A stretch of DNA of 32,605 bases from contig JAMFSC010000175.1 in the NCBI GenBank assembly GCA_026225095.1, forward strand, positions 1 through 32,605, read 5' to 3'. Position numbers and translations under genes: made by a program. Every line of letters starts with the position of its first letter. Within the stretch, counting starts at the first letter, position 1. Below, in pieces: positions 1 to 8,551 of the stretch. The notes under the pieces were generated by a model, which was given only the letters and a program-made list of their open reading frames with translations, was not told the DNA's origin and ran no database searches. This DNA comes from a bacterium (GTDB taxonomy: Bacteria; Acidobacteriota; Terriglobia; Terriglobales; Acidobacteriaceae).

Positions 1-1044
1 ACCTACACCGTCGTCAAGGGCATGGGCATCCCCTGGCAAACCGCCCTCGGAGCCGTCTTCCTCTCCGGCATCATCTTCCTCCTGCTCACCTTCGGAGGTA
101 TCCGCCAAAAGCTCGTCGGCGCCATCCCCTACCAGCTCCACGCCTCCGTCGCCGGAGGCATCGGACTCTTCATCGCCTTCATCGGTCTCCGCAACTCCGG
201 CATCATCGTCCCCTCCCCCGCAACGACGGTGACCCTCGGCAACCTCCACTCCCACCCCACCCAGCTCGCCATCGTCGGAATCATCCTCATCGCCATCCTC
301 CAGGCCTACAAGGTCAAAGCCTCCATGCTCATCGGAGTCCTGTCGACCCTGGCCATAGGCATCGCCTTCCACCAGGTCCAATGGCACCCATCGACCTTCA
401 ACCCGCTCGCTATCCGCGACACCGCCTTCCACCTCGACATCCGCGGAGCCCTCGGCCTTCACCTCTTCGAGATCGTCTTCGTCTTCCTCTTCGTCGACCT
501 CTTCGATAACATCGGCACGCTCGTCGCGGTAGCGGAACGCGCCAACCTCATCGCCCCCGACTACACCATCCCCCGCCTCGACCGCATCTTCTTCGCCGAC
601 GCCACCGCCACCGTCGTCGGATCGCTCGCGGGAACCTCCACCGTCACCAGCTACATAGAGTCCTCCGCCGGAGTCGCCGCCGGGGGCCGCACCGGAGTCA
701 CGGCCATCACCACCGGCCTCCTCTTCTTGTTAGCGATCTTCATCGCCCCCGTCGTAGGAATCATCCCCGACTTCGCCACGGCCCCTGCCCTCATCCTCGT
801 CGGAGCCCTCATGGTCGCCGGCTCTGCCCGCATCGACTGGGACTCTCCCCGCATCGCAATCCCCAGCTTCCTTACCCTGATCACGATCCCGCTCACCTAC
901 TCCATCGCCACCGGCCTCTCCTTCGGCCTCATCTCCTTCGCCCTGTTAGAAATCGCCACCGGTCGAGCCTCCCGCAAACACTGGATGCTGTACACCCTCG
1001 CCCTCCTCTTCCTGGCCCGCTTCGTCTACCTTGGCCAAGCCTAG
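1..1044 (+). CDS. NCS2-family purine permease (AzgA-like), 5' end outside window
   Basis: This is an inner-membrane nucleobase transporter, most like the adenine/guanine/hypoxanthine AzgA (COG2252) branch of the NCS2 family. The frame is open from base 1, before the first in-window ATG at 22, so the gene starts upstream of the window and about 347 C-terminal residues are visible. The protein is a run of hydrophobic helices. Two family landmarks are readable: the acidic helix FVDLFDNIGTLVAVAER, and the substrate-site loop TSTVTSYIESSAGVAAGGRTG a little further on. These match the conserved TM8 and TM10 motifs of this branch. The C-terminus ends with two more hydrophobic helices, as expected. 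Nothing in the window shows which purine is carried. It is transcribed away from the left edge and is unrelated to the flagellar genes that converge on it. Confidence 0.9.
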   Translation, partial: TYTVVKGMGIPWQTALGAVFLSGIIFLLLTFGGIRQKLVGAIPYQLHASVAGGIGLFIAFIGLRNSGIIVPSPATTVTLGNLHSHPTQLAIVGIILIAILQAYKVKASMLIGVLSTLAIGIAFHQVQWHPSTFNPLAIRDTAFHLDIRGALGLHLFEIVFVFLFVDLFDNIGTLVAVAERANLIAPDYTIPRLDRIFFADATATVVGSLAGTSTVTSYIESSAGVAAGGRTGVTAITTGLLFLLAIFIAPVVGIIPDFATAPALILVGALMVAGSARIDWDSPRIAIPSFLTLITIPLTYSIATGLSFGLISFALLEIATGRASRKHWMLYTLALLFLARFVYLGQA

Positions 1045-1542
1045 GAGTCGACTGAAGAGGTTCCGGCGTCCGGGCTTGTTTGCATTCTGCGTCGTCTCAC
1101 GGATGCGCGGAGATGAGCGAGTTTAGAGCATCTCTCTGGTTGCTGTGGTTTCCGATCACTGTGGCTTTCAAGGCCGAAGGCCCGCCCCATCAGAGCCTCG
1201 GCCTCGGCCCCCAGACCCCGCGTGCCGGACGGCGAACCGGCTCTGGGGTTCTCCTACGGACTTCATCCGCGCGATCAACGCACCATAGCAGACCACGTTC
1301 GACTCAGCGCCCGCAGTCCAGTTTTTCCATGCAACGGCCCACATTCTGCGCACAAAAAGCTTCTGGTGAAACATTGGGAAATTTCGATCGTTGCCCGCTA
1401 ACCCTTTTAGAACACCATGGATGCAGGAGACTCGCAAAAAACGGCGATTTCATACCACTTTATTAGAAGTTGAGAACCCAGTGGTCTGCCCAATAGCTGT
1501 CGAATAAGGAGGCGAACTACACCTTCAGGAGAACGGCTCTAG

Positions 1543-1641
1543 GATGAGTTATTCATCGGTGTGACGTTGAAGCAGAGGGTGCCCGAGCACCATCCGTTGC
1601 ATGAGATTCGATGGCTGACGGATATTGCGTTGCGGTCGTCG
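1543..1641 (+). pseudogene. Remnant of an IS5/IS1182-type transposase N-terminus
   Basis: Translated in the frame starting at 1543, the DNA reads DELFIGVTLKQRVPEHHPLH and continues with an EIRWLTDIALRSS-type stretch. This resembles the conserved N-terminal region of DDE transposases of the IS5/IS1182 type (a ‘L-x-x-R-V-P-x-x-H-P-L-R-x-I’ signature before the helix ending in A-L). The frame has a stop just before it (TAG at 1540-1542), loses the family pattern after about 1641 and stops at 1681. No catalytic DDE region and no matching inverted repeats were found nearby. It is read as a decayed fragment. Identification rests on pattern memory of a short stretch. Confidence 0.55.
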
Positions 1642-1729
1642 AAATCAGTTTGCCATGGCGATCCTGAATGGGTCGCGTCCTGAATCATGCAACTCTGCTA
1701 CGGCCAATATGACACGATCACGCAAACAA

Positions 1730-1771
1730 GACGGCGACGCCCTCTCCAGTGGAGAGAAGGACGTCGCCGTC
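1730..1771 (-). terminator. Hairpin terminator at end of the flagellar run
   Basis: A perfect 10-base inverted repeat (GACGGCGACG at 1730-1739, CGTCGCCGTC at 1762-1771) encloses a second one (CTCTCCA/TGGAGAG). On the minus strand it lies 23 bases past the stop of the last flagellar-cluster gene and is followed by TTGTTTG, a weak T-rich tail. It is the natural transcription end of the leftward cluster. It might also serve the rightward permease. Confidence 0.65.
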
Positions 1772-1793
1772 GATTCAAACCCCTACCTTAGTC

Positions 1794-2828
1794 TCAGCTC
1801 TTTGCGCCCACTGTGAAGATCGTATCCAGAACATCTTCGGTCGTCTCTGGAACCATCCCGGCTCTGCTCTGGGTTCCCGTCTCAAGCCAAGTGCGCAGCC
1901 AGTAGTACTGGTGAATCCTCACCAACCTGGATGCGATCGGCTGCTGATCGTCAAGAATGGCAGCTATCCGCGAAGCCAACTGCTCGGTCTCTCCCACGGA
2001 TTCATGTGTGGTCGCAATGAATCGGCTTGCCAGCAGCCTCTGCCTTCCCATCGCGAAGAGACCCTGCTCCAGCAGACCGCTCTCCACCTTCAGATCCGTC
2101 ATCTGTTCCAGCCCAAACGCCGCCGACGCATCCGGCCGGTCGGGTGACGCAAGATACAGAATCTGCTTCCCCGCGATCCGCAGCGGAAGAAGCTCAAACT
2201 CTTCTACAAACTCTTTCGGCATCACCAGGGCCATGGCTTGTGGTGCGAACGACTCGGCCGAAAGAATCGGGCAATTCCACTGGATGCTAAGCCCGCGCGT
2301 CACCATCTCCGAAGAGAGCCCGCACTCCTGCTGCAGCCACTCGCCAATCCTGCCCTGCCCTGACTCTCTCTGTCCTTCGAGCGCACGCCGAAGTTGCGGG
2401 TGCGTGATCCATCCCTGTGCCAGCATCACCAGGCCAAGCGGAATCCGATGGCGATGCGGAGCCAGGTTCATCGTGGTACTCTCCCCGCTCGACTCGCGCC
2501 GGACCGCCTCCCGAATCAACGTTCCCAGGCACTTCACCCCACACGCCCAGCGTCCTTCGAAGATCGGTCTGCGGCGGCTCTTCCATGGCTTCGCCCAGGA
2601 CGAGTTGCAGTCAAGGTTTGCACATCCCCGGCGCGCTGGCTCAAGGTGGCTCCGGCGTCCCGCTGGCAGAAACATTCCTGCCAGACGAGCCAGATCCATT
2701 GAATTTCCCTGCGGTTCGGAACCCGCCGTCGGCTCGTAGGTATCGTCTCCCCACACATCCGCGGCCTCCATCTGGACCATCTGCGCCGTGCGCTTTATGG
2801 TCTCTCCCCGTCCACTTAGAAATGACAT
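1794..2828 (-). CDS. Cys4-knuckle plus MshEN (GspE N-terminal-like) protein, last gene of flagellar cluster
   Basis: This 344-residue protein has no membrane segment. Residues 60-115 hold four cysteines (C69, C74, C96, C100) in a CX4C...CX3C layout with a basic, Trp-rich core (SSWAKPWKSRRRPIFEG), which looks like a metal knuckle. Residues about 127-190 look like the N-terminal MshEN/GspE_N domain of type II secretion and type IV pilus ATPases. Two tandem copies of the ‘LGxxLxxxGxIT..QLxxALxxQ’ pattern are visible, PLGLVMLAQGWITHPQLRRA and a more divergent RIGEWLQQECGLSSEMVTRG. MshEN domains in other bacteria bind cyclic di-GMP. There is no Walker motif, so it is not an ATPase. The ATG at 2828 overlaps the fliN stop by 13 bases and has GGAGAG upstream, so coupling to fliN is likely. 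A role in controlling flagellar output is inference from position. Confidence 0.7.
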   Translation of the reverse strand: MSFLSGRGETIKRTAQMVQMEAADVWGDDTYEPTAGSEPQGNSMDLARLAGMFLPAGRRSHLEPARRGCANLDCNSSWAKPWKSRRRPIFEGRWACGVKCLGTLIREAVRRESSGESTTMNLAPHRHRIPLGLVMLAQGWITHPQLRRALEGQRESGQGRIGEWLQQECGLSSEMVTRGLSIQWNCPILSAESFAPQAMALVMPKEFVEEFELLPLRIAGKQILYLASPDRPDASAAFGLEQMTDLKVESGLLEQGLFAMGRQRLLASRFIATTHESVGETEQLASRIAAILDDQQPIASRLVRIHQYYWLRTWLETGTQSRAGMVPETTEDVLDTIFTVGAKS

Positions 2829-3103
2829 ATGCCACTCTCCAGCCGCGTCTGCGGTGTTGCTACTTCGGTCACCCTCAAGGCGAAGTTGCCATTCGCCACC
2901 ACCACCTGACCCCGTGCCACAATCCGGTTCGCCACCACCAGATCGACAGGCTGCGAGTCGTGCCGATCCAACTCCACGACGTCGCCCGGCTCATGCTTCA
3001 GCACATCCCGCAGCGCCATCGCCCGGGATCCAAAGTGCAGCGTCGCTTCCATCTCGATATCACACAGGAGCTCGAGACCCTTCTCCAACGTCGAACCAAT
3101 CAT
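2816..3103 (-). CDS. fliN: Short FliN/SpoA-domain C-ring switch protein
   Basis: This 95-residue protein consists of essentially one SpoA (FliN/FliM C-terminal) domain. The telling stretch is ALRDVLKHEPGDVVELDRHD followed by the PVDLVVANRIVARGQVVVAN strand pattern and GNFALRVTEV, the usual SpoA fold signature. FliN forms the base of the rotor C-ring with FliM and FliG, transmits CheY-dependent switching, and helps dock the FliH-FliI export complex. It lacks the N-terminal extension of many FliN proteins. The start at 3103 has a good ribosome site (GGAGGCGGGA). It sits after the sigma factor at the distal end of the cluster rather than between fliL and fliO, where fliM and fliN normally sit. 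No FliM gene is visible. It could alternatively be called a generic FliM/FliN-family protein. Confidence 0.85.
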   Translation of the reverse strand: MIGSTLEKGLELLCDIEMEATLHFGSRAMALRDVLKHEPGDVVELDRHDSQPVDLVVANRIVARGQVVVANGNFALRVTEVATPQTRLESGICHF

Positions 3104-3148
3104 TCCCGCCTCCGGTCTTCTTCCATCTATTTTTCCAACTCGTCCCGC

Positions 3149-4075
3149 CTACCGCTTCTTCTGCTTCGGCTTGCCCTTGCCCGGCGCAATCGATCCAGGT
3201 CCAGCCAGCGCCGCCAGCGAGGTCCGCAGCCTGAGCACCGCGGAAGAATGAATCTGCGATACCCGCGACTCCACCACACCGAGCGTCAGACCTATCTCCT
3301 TCATCGTCAGTTCCTCGTAGTAGTAGAGCGTCAGCACCATCCGCTCCTTCTCCGGCAGTTCTTCGATCGCGTCCGCCAGCCGCTGCTTCATCTCACCCTT
3401 CAGACAGCGGAAGAGCGGATCGTCTTCGGGGGAACCCGGAATGTAGGCCAGCTCTTCATCGCCAGAATCCTCCGAGCGCTCCATCTGCAGGCTGCCGATC
3501 TCGAGTCCCTTCAGTTCGCCCAGAAGCTGCTGGTACTCGATCAGCGAGAGCGACATCTCGCCCGCGATCTCCGTCTCATGCGGAGCCCGGCCCAGTCGCT
3601 GCGTCATCGAACGGATCGCCTCTTCCACGGCACGGCCCTTGCGGCGCAGTTCGCGTGGGCTCCAGTCGAGCGTGCGAAGCGAATCAAGAATCGCTCCACG
3701 GATGCGAAACTGCGCATAGCTCTTGAACTGCACCTTCTTGCTGTGATCGAACTTCGAGAACGCGTCGATCAGACCGACCACGCCGGCCGAGATCAGGTCA
3801 TCCAGTTCCACATGCTGCGGAAGCCGCTCATGAATCCGCCGTGCCAGGAAGCGAACCGTCGGAAGGTGCTCCAGCAAAAGACGGTCACGATCTGCCACCG
3901 TCATTCCTGTCATTCCACTCGCCGGAGCAATTACGTCGCTATAGGGTGACAAGGTAGCCAACGCGGGAAGCTCAGCCGCATGAAATCCCATCGCTTCATC
4001 TCCGAAGATCGTGCTGTGTTGCACATTGCTCCGGTCCTGCATTACCTGCATGGGAATCCCATTTGCACCGCCCAT
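3149..4075 (-). CDS. fliA: Flagellar sigma-28-type RNA polymerase sigma factor
   Basis: This is an alternative sigma factor of the FliA/WhiG type, expected to direct RNA polymerase to late flagellar, motility and chemotaxis promoters. Region 2 is clear (LPTVRFLARRIHERLPQHVE, then DDLISAGVVGLIDAFSKFD and the FKSYAQFRIRGAILDSLR helix). Region 3 follows (RLGRAPHETEIA), and region 4 ends the fold with ELPEKERMVLTLYYYEELTM and a helix-turn-helix with VVESRVSQIH. The protein is about 308 residues, longer than the usual 240. The extra length is an unrelated N-terminal segment of about 60 residues and a basic C-terminal tail (GKGKPKQKKR). An in-frame ATG at 4126 would add 17 residues. I chose 4075 because AGAGGAG sits 6 bases before it. 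It lies between flhA and fliN in the same direction. No flgM anti-sigma gene is in the window. Confidence 0.92.
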   Translation of the reverse strand: MGGANGIPMQVMQDRSNVQHSTIFGDEAMGFHAAELPALATLSPYSDVIAPASGMTGMTVADRDRLLLEHLPTVRFLARRIHERLPQHVELDDLISAGVVGLIDAFSKFDHSKKVQFKSYAQFRIRGAILDSLRTLDWSPRELRRKGRAVEEAIRSMTQRLGRAPHETEIAGEMSLSLIEYQQLLGELKGLEIGSLQMERSEDSGDEELAYIPGSPEDDPLFRCLKGEMKQRLADAIEELPEKERMVLTLYYYEELTMKEIGLTLGVVESRVSQIHSSAVLRLRTSLAALAGPGSIAPGKGKPKQKKR

Positions 4076-4135
4076 CGTGTTCTCCTCTTGGTCCTGATCA
4101 ATCGTTAGTCTTCGCAGTCTGTTCATGTTGTCCGC

Positions 4136-6262
4136 CTATCCAACCGTTCCGATACTGCGTACCCGAATCTCCGGTGGAATCTCCGCCGGGGCCAGCACCG
4201 TAACCTTGGGAAGATACGGTTCCAACCAGCGCCGCACATGATAACGGGCTGGCGATGGACATAAGAGCACGGGCATAGCCGTCGTCGAGCCACCACCTGT
4301 TAGGCGTTTCACAGATTCCACCAGCCGCCGCAGGAAGTCCGCCGGAGTGCCCGCAGGGCGCGACCCGTCGCCCAGCATATGCGCCGCTCCCGCCGGGTCG
4401 AACGTCTGCATCAGGTCCGCCTCAAGCCCCTGGTCGAGCATCAGGACGCGCAACCCGCCCTCGTTGTCCAGCAGCGCGTGCACCAGCCCCCGTCCCAGCG
4501 ACTGACGCACCCGCTCCACGAGGTGAACGATATTCTTCGACTCTGCCGCCGCCTCGACCAGAACCTCCAGCACCGCCCCGAGGTCGCGGATCGATACCTG
4601 CTCCCGCAATAGCTGCTGCAGCACCTTCTGCACCTCGCCCAGCGTCATCAGCTTCGGCACCAGCTCCTCCACCAGCTTCGGATAGCCCTCGCTCATGCTG
4701 TCCAGCAGGCGCTTCGTCTCCTGCCGCGCCAGCAGCTCATGCGCGTGGCGCCGAATCAGCTCACCCAGGTGCGTTCCAATGACCGTCGTCTGGTCCACCA
4801 CCGAGTAGCCCGCGGCCAGCGCCTGCTCCTCGAGCCCCGGCTGAATCCAGCGCGCCATCACACCAAACGCCGGCTCCCGCGTCTCGATTCCAGGAAGCGG
4901 CCTCGCCTTCGGATCCGCGTTCACCGCCAGCAGGCAGTTCTGCTCCGTCTGCCACCGCGCGATCTCCACCCCCCGCAGACTCACGCAGTACTCACGCGGC
5001 TTCAAACGAAGATTGTCTGTGATATGAACCGGCGGAACGATAAATCCCAACTCCGTCGCAAGGTGACGCCGCAGAGCGCGCACCCGGTTCAGCATCTGCC
5101 CGCCCTGCTTCTCGTCCACCAAGGGAATCAGCTGGAAGCCTATTTCGAGGGTCAACTCGTCCATTTTCAGCAGGCTGGCGAGATTCTCCGTCTTTGCCGC
5201 CTCCTCTGCCCCGCCCGCCTTTGCCTTCGCACCGCTGCCCAGCGCCAGCTCGGCTCCGGCAGCATCGGCAACCGCATCCTCCGGCAGCTTCTTTGCGATG
5301 AAAGCCACGCCCGCCGCCATCAGTAGAAACGACAGCTTCGGAAGCCCGGGAATAAGCGCCAACGCAGCCAGCACCCCGGCCGCGATCCACAGCGTCGTCC
5401 TGCCTTTGAACAACTGTGTTCCCAACTCCGAATCGAGCGGAGCCGAAGAAGACGCACGCGTCAGGATGATGCCGCCCGCGATCGACACCAGCAGGCTGGG
5501 GATCATCGTGACCAGTCCATCGCCCACGGTGAGAATCGTGTAATTCTTGACCGCCGTCATCAGGTCGGTGCCCATCTGCAGTGTTCCGATCGCCAATCCC
5601 GCGATGATGTTGATCGCCGTAATCAGAATCGTCGCCATTGAGTCGCGCTGGTTAAACTTCGCCGCTCCATCCATCGCGCCGTAGAACTCTGCCTCCCGCG
5701 CAATCACCTCACGCCGCTTCTTCGCGCCATGCTCATCGATCAGGCCCGCGTTCATATCCGCGTCGATGGCCATCTGCTTACCCGGCAGCGCATCCAGCGT
5801 GAACCGCGCCGTCACCTCCGCCGTCCTCACCGCGCCATGGCTGACGACCAGGAACTGGATGGCGATCAGGGCCAGAAACAGCACGAATCCAACAACATAG
5901 TTCCCACCCACGACAAACTGCCCAAACGCTTCAATCACCGCGCCAGCAGCGTGCGTCCCCTCGTGTCCGTGCAGCAGAATCCGCCGGCTCGACGCCAGGT
6001 TCAGCGACAGTCGAAACATCGTCAGCAAAAGCAGCAGTGTCGGAAACACGCTGAAATCCACCGCCTTCCGAATCTGAACCGCCGTCAGAAACACGATCAC
6101 CGAGGCCGTGATCGACGCCGCCAGCAGTAGGTCCAGTACGAAACTGGGAATCGGAATCAGCATCACGAAGATCATCGCGATCGCCGTCACCGGCAGCAGG
6201 AACACCTGTAACTTGCCTCTTGAAATCTTGAACCCGCCGCCCTTTGCCTTTACTGCACTCAT
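4136..6262 (-). CDS. flhA: Flagellar type III export gate protein FlhA
   Basis: This 708-residue protein is the large export-gate component of the flagellar type III secretion apparatus. The N-terminal half has about eight hydrophobic helices and includes the FHIPEP-family cytoplasmic loop around GKQMAIDADMNAGLI and the segment GDGLVTMIPSLLVSIAGG. The C-terminal half is the soluble nonameric ring domain that binds substrate-chaperone complexes. The linker between them (roughly residues 335-365) is Ala/Lys/Glu-rich. The length is normal for the family. The ATG overlaps the flhB stop as ATGA, indicating translational coupling. It uses the proton-motive force together with the FliHIJ ATPase encoded upstream in the same direction. 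Confidence 0.97.
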   Translation of the reverse strand: MSAVKAKGGGFKISRGKLQVFLLPVTAIAMIFVMLIPIPSFVLDLLLAASITASVIVFLTAVQIRKAVDFSVFPTLLLLLTMFRLSLNLASSRRILLHGHEGTHAAGAVIEAFGQFVVGGNYVVGFVLFLALIAIQFLVVSHGAVRTAEVTARFTLDALPGKQMAIDADMNAGLIDEHGAKKRREVIAREAEFYGAMDGAAKFNQRDSMATILITAINIIAGLAIGTLQMGTDLMTAVKNYTILTVGDGLVTMIPSLLVSIAGGIILTRASSSAPLDSELGTQLFKGRTTLWIAAGVLAALALIPGLPKLSFLLMAAGVAFIAKKLPEDAVADAAGAELALGSGAKAKAGGAEEAAKTENLASLLKMDELTLEIGFQLIPLVDEKQGGQMLNRVRALRRHLATELGFIVPPVHITDNLRLKPREYCVSLRGVEIARWQTEQNCLLAVNADPKARPLPGIETREPAFGVMARWIQPGLEEQALAAGYSVVDQTTVIGTHLGELIRRHAHELLARQETKRLLDSMSEGYPKLVEELVPKLMTLGEVQKVLQQLLREQVSIRDLGAVLEVLVEAAAESKNIVHLVERVRQSLGRGLVHALLDNEGGLRVLMLDQGLEADLMQTFDPAGAAHMLGDGSRPAGTPADFLRRLVESVKRLTGGGSTTAMPVLLCPSPARYHVRRWLEPYLPKVTVLAPAEIPPEIRVRSIGTVG

Positions 6263-7419
6263 ATCCCGCCTCCAAAGTTCCGCATTCCCGACATTGCCGC
6301 GGTCGCCCGTTGCATCATTCCCTGCTCGCGTGCCCTTTGAGCCTCACGTTCGCGCTGATCCTTCTGCTGTCGCATTTTCTCTTCCACTTTTTGGCGGTAA
6401 AGATAAGCAAGAATTCCTGCAACCGCCTGGTATAGTTCAAAAGGGATCGACTGCCCCGGCTCGACCATCTTGTACAGACTCCGTGCCAGCGGTGGGTTCT
6501 CGATCATCGGAATCCCCAGGTCACGGGCCTCGTCGCGAATGTCCTTCGCATGAAGGTCCCGCCCCTTCGCCACTACGGTCGGGGCCGACATGGTGTCGAA
6601 AGAGAACTCCAGCGCCACCGCATAGTGTGTCGGGTTGGTGATCACCACGCTGGCCTTCGACATATCGCCCTTCACCTTGCGACGGCGCATCGCGTTCTGC
6701 AGTTGGCGGATCTTCCCCTTCACCTGCGGGTTCCCCATCGCCTCCTTCATCTCCTCGCGCATCTCCTGCTTGGTCATCTTCATGCGCTTGTTCCAGGCCA
6801 TCCACTCCACCACGTAGTCCAGCCCGCTCCACACGAACGTCACCCACGCCGCGTCCAGAGCCAGTCCGTACGCTGTCGAAAAGGTCGCCGGCAGCCGCAT
6901 CACGCTCATCACCGGCATTGGCATCATCAGCGCCTTCAACGCGCTCCACCCATACACCACCATCACCGCAGCCGGTCCCAACGACTTGATCAGCCGCGTC
7001 AAAGACCGCAGGCTGAAGATGTTTCCAAGATTCGTCACCGGGTTCAGCCGGTTGATCTTCAACTCCAGCGCATTCGGATGGATGCTCAATCCGCCGCCCT
7101 GCGCGATCCCGACCCCTAGCGCCCCCGCAAAACTCGCCGTCATCACCAGGCCCAGGGGAAGCAGTGCCGGCATCATCATCGTCAACATCGCATGGGTCCA
7201 CTGAATCTCGGTTCCAGTTCCCACCGCCGAGTTCTTGAGGCTCTCGCCAAAGACCTTTCCCCAGCCCGCAACAAAACCCTTGGTCATCGACCCCAACATC
7301 AACACGCCCGCCAGCAGCGCCACTGCCGACAGCAGTTCCCTGCTTCGCGCAGAGTCGCCCTTTTCCTTCGCCTTTTTCTTGCGTTGTGGTGTTCCTGCCT
7401 CTGTACCTTTTTCGCTCAA
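6259..7419 (-). CDS. flhB: Flagellar export switch protein FlhB
   Basis: This 386-residue inner-membrane protein of the export gate switches secretion from rod/hook to filament substrates. It has four hydrophobic helices in the N-terminal half, followed by the cytoplasmic domain with the self-cleavage motif NPTH in the sequence VVITNPTHYAVALEF. FlhB cuts itself between Asn and Pro there. The C-terminal tail after the conserved FELYQAVAGILAYLY segment is charged (QQKDQREREAQRAREQG) and ends glycine-rich. The start codon appears to be TTG at 7417-7419, overlapping the fliR stop as TTGA, with no clear ribosome site. Translation is therefore probably coupled to fliR. Its stop overlaps the flhA start. 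Confidence 0.96.
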   Translation of the reverse strand: MSEKGTEAGTPQRKKKAKEKGDSARSRELLSAVALLAGVLMLGSMTKGFVAGWGKVFGESLKNSAVGTGTEIQWTHAMLTMMMPALLPLGLVMTASFAGALGVGIAQGGGLSIHPNALELKINRLNPVTNLGNIFSLRSLTRLIKSLGPAAVMVVYGWSALKALMMPMPVMSVMRLPATFSTAYGLALDAAWVTFVWSGLDYVVEWMAWNKRMKMTKQEMREEMKEAMGNPQVKGKIRQLQNAMRRRKVKGDMSKASVVITNPTHYAVALEFSFDTMSAPTVVAKGRDLHAKDIRDEARDLGIPMIENPPLARSLYKMVEPGQSIPFELYQAVAGILAYLYRQKVEEKMRQQKDQREREAQRAREQGMMQRATAAMSGMRNFGGGI

Positions 7420-8207
7420 GACCGCACCAGCAGCTTCCCCGCCGAGTCAAGCAGCGCACTGAAGTGCTGCTCCACCCACCCGGGCCACACACCCAGCGAA
7501 CCGATCAGCACCACGTAGCAGGTAATCGTCTTCACCGGAATCCCAACGATCTGCGTCGGAAGCTGCGGAGCCAGCTTGCCGATCATTCCGATCGTCACTT
7601 CCACCGCCAGCGCCGCCGCAATCACCGGAGCAGCCAACTGAAGCCCAGCCAGAAAGATTCCCCCTGCCATCCGCACCAGGGCCACGCCCGTCGAAGCCTG
7701 AATCACGCCGCGTCCCACGGGAACCACGGCGAAGCTCCGCACCATAGCGGCCAGCAGAGTCCTGTCCAGCCCGGCGCCCAGCAGGATCAGAATCCCCAGC
7801 CATCCCAGCATCTGCCCCAGCACCGCCGTCTCCACCTTGGAGTTCGGATCCAGCAGATTAACCAGGGAAAAGCTGAACTCCATTCCCAGCAGCGCTCCCG
7901 CAAACTGCAACGCTTCATTCAGCAGCGAAAGCGAAAAGCCAAAGATCAGCCCCACGCCAAGCTCACCCAGCAAGGATTGGTAATCCAGCACCGGCCGCGC
8001 CCCAGGTACCAGCGAAACGCTCGGAGCGAGCAACACCGTCATGGCAAACACAAATCCAGCCTTGACACGTGGGGAGATTGCCGCGGAGCTGAAAACCGGA
8101 GCAAACACGAACAATCCACTCAGCCGCACCATCACCAGCAGGCCGGCCGTCAGATATTCGGGCCAATCGCGGATCAGCGCCACTTCTTGCGGGTTTACCA
8201 GGAGCAT
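7416..8207 (-). CDS. fliR: Flagellar export gate protein FliR
   Basis: This protein of about 263 residues is a polytopic membrane subunit of the FliPQR export pore. It has about six hydrophobic helices. Family features include the segment LTAGLLVMVRLSGLFVFAPV near the N-terminus and FGFSLSLLNEALQFAGALLG in the middle, both typical of FliR/SpaR/YscT. An in-frame ATG at 8264 would overlap fliQ by about 50 bases. The ATG at 8207 has GAGGTG at the right distance and lies 7 bases past the fliQ stop, so I prefer it. It ends overlapping the flhB start. FliR pairs with FlhB at the base of the gate. Confidence 0.94.
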   Translation of the reverse strand: MLLVNPQEVALIRDWPEYLTAGLLVMVRLSGLFVFAPVFSSAAISPRVKAGFVFAMTVLLAPSVSLVPGARPVLDYQSLLGELGVGLIFGFSLSLLNEALQFAGALLGMEFSFSLVNLLDPNSKVETAVLGQMLGWLGILILLGAGLDRTLLAAMVRSFAVVPVGRGVIQASTGVALVRMAGGIFLAGLQLAAPVIAAALAVEVTIGMIGKLAPQLPTQIVGIPVKTITCYVVLIGSLGVWPGWVEQHFSALLDSAGKLLVRS

Positions 8208-8214
8208 CGACACC

Positions 8215-8484
8215 TCAGCCCAGGTACCGATGCAAATCAGTCCAAAGGCGCCCCGTATACCCAACCAGCCGATGGACCGCCCAGGGTAGTGTCGCCATCA
8301 TCACCGCAAACACCACCAGCAAGCGCGGCACCGCGGTCAACGTCTGCTCCTGAACACTCGTCAGGGTCTGGATCAAGCTCACCACCAGGCTGATCAATGC
8401 AGCCGAGATCAGCAGAGGGGCAGCCAGAAGCATAGCCTCCAGCAACAACCGTCGAAACATCTCTACTGTCTGATCCGGTCCCAT
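8215..8484 (-). CDS. fliQ: Flagellar export gate protein FliQ
   Basis: This small protein (89 residues from the chosen start) has two hydrophobic helices, the standard size and layout for FliQ. The first helix includes LLLEAMLLAAPLLISAALIS and the segment SLIQTLTSVQEQTLTAVPR is the conserved FliQ loop. It assembles with FliP and FliR into the helical export pore. An ATG at 8514 is in frame, but GGAG lies just before the ATG at 8484 and the resulting length fits the family better. It sits between fliP and fliR in the canonical order. Confidence 0.94.
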   Translation of the reverse strand: MGPDQTVEMFRRLLLEAMLLAAPLLISAALISLVVSLIQTLTSVQEQTLTAVPRLLVVFAVMMATLPWAVHRLVGYTGRLWTDLHRYLG

Positions 8485-8551
8485 GCGACTCCGTCCTTGC
8501 AATCTGTCTTTCATTCCCGAAGAGAATCTGCGGTGGCCTTAAAAAGCCCAG

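Larger units (their letters stand above)
1045..1793. other. Intergenic region between convergent permease and flagellar cluster
   Basis: This is about 750 bases without a convincing intact gene. Open frames here have atypical composition and no recognisable domain. The only readable contents are a short transposase remnant near 1543-1641 and a strong hairpin at 1730-1771. The composition is less C-rich at third positions than the flanking genes. That fits a decayed insertion site, but this is inference. Confidence 0.6.

Noticed and set aside
1080..1466. A 128-residue + strand frame after the permease
   Set aside because: It has no recognisable motif, Ser/Arg-rich shadow-like composition and no ribosome site.
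2417..3949. A 510-residue open frame on the + strand across the MshEN gene, fliN and fliA
   Set aside because: It is antisense to three recognisable genes, Arg/His/Pro-rich and domainless. It reflects the C-rich codon bias of the real minus-strand genes.
7386..8393. A 335-residue + strand frame over flhB, fliR and fliQ
   Set aside because: Its composition is Gln/His/Arg-rich and it lies antisense to well-supported export-gate genes.
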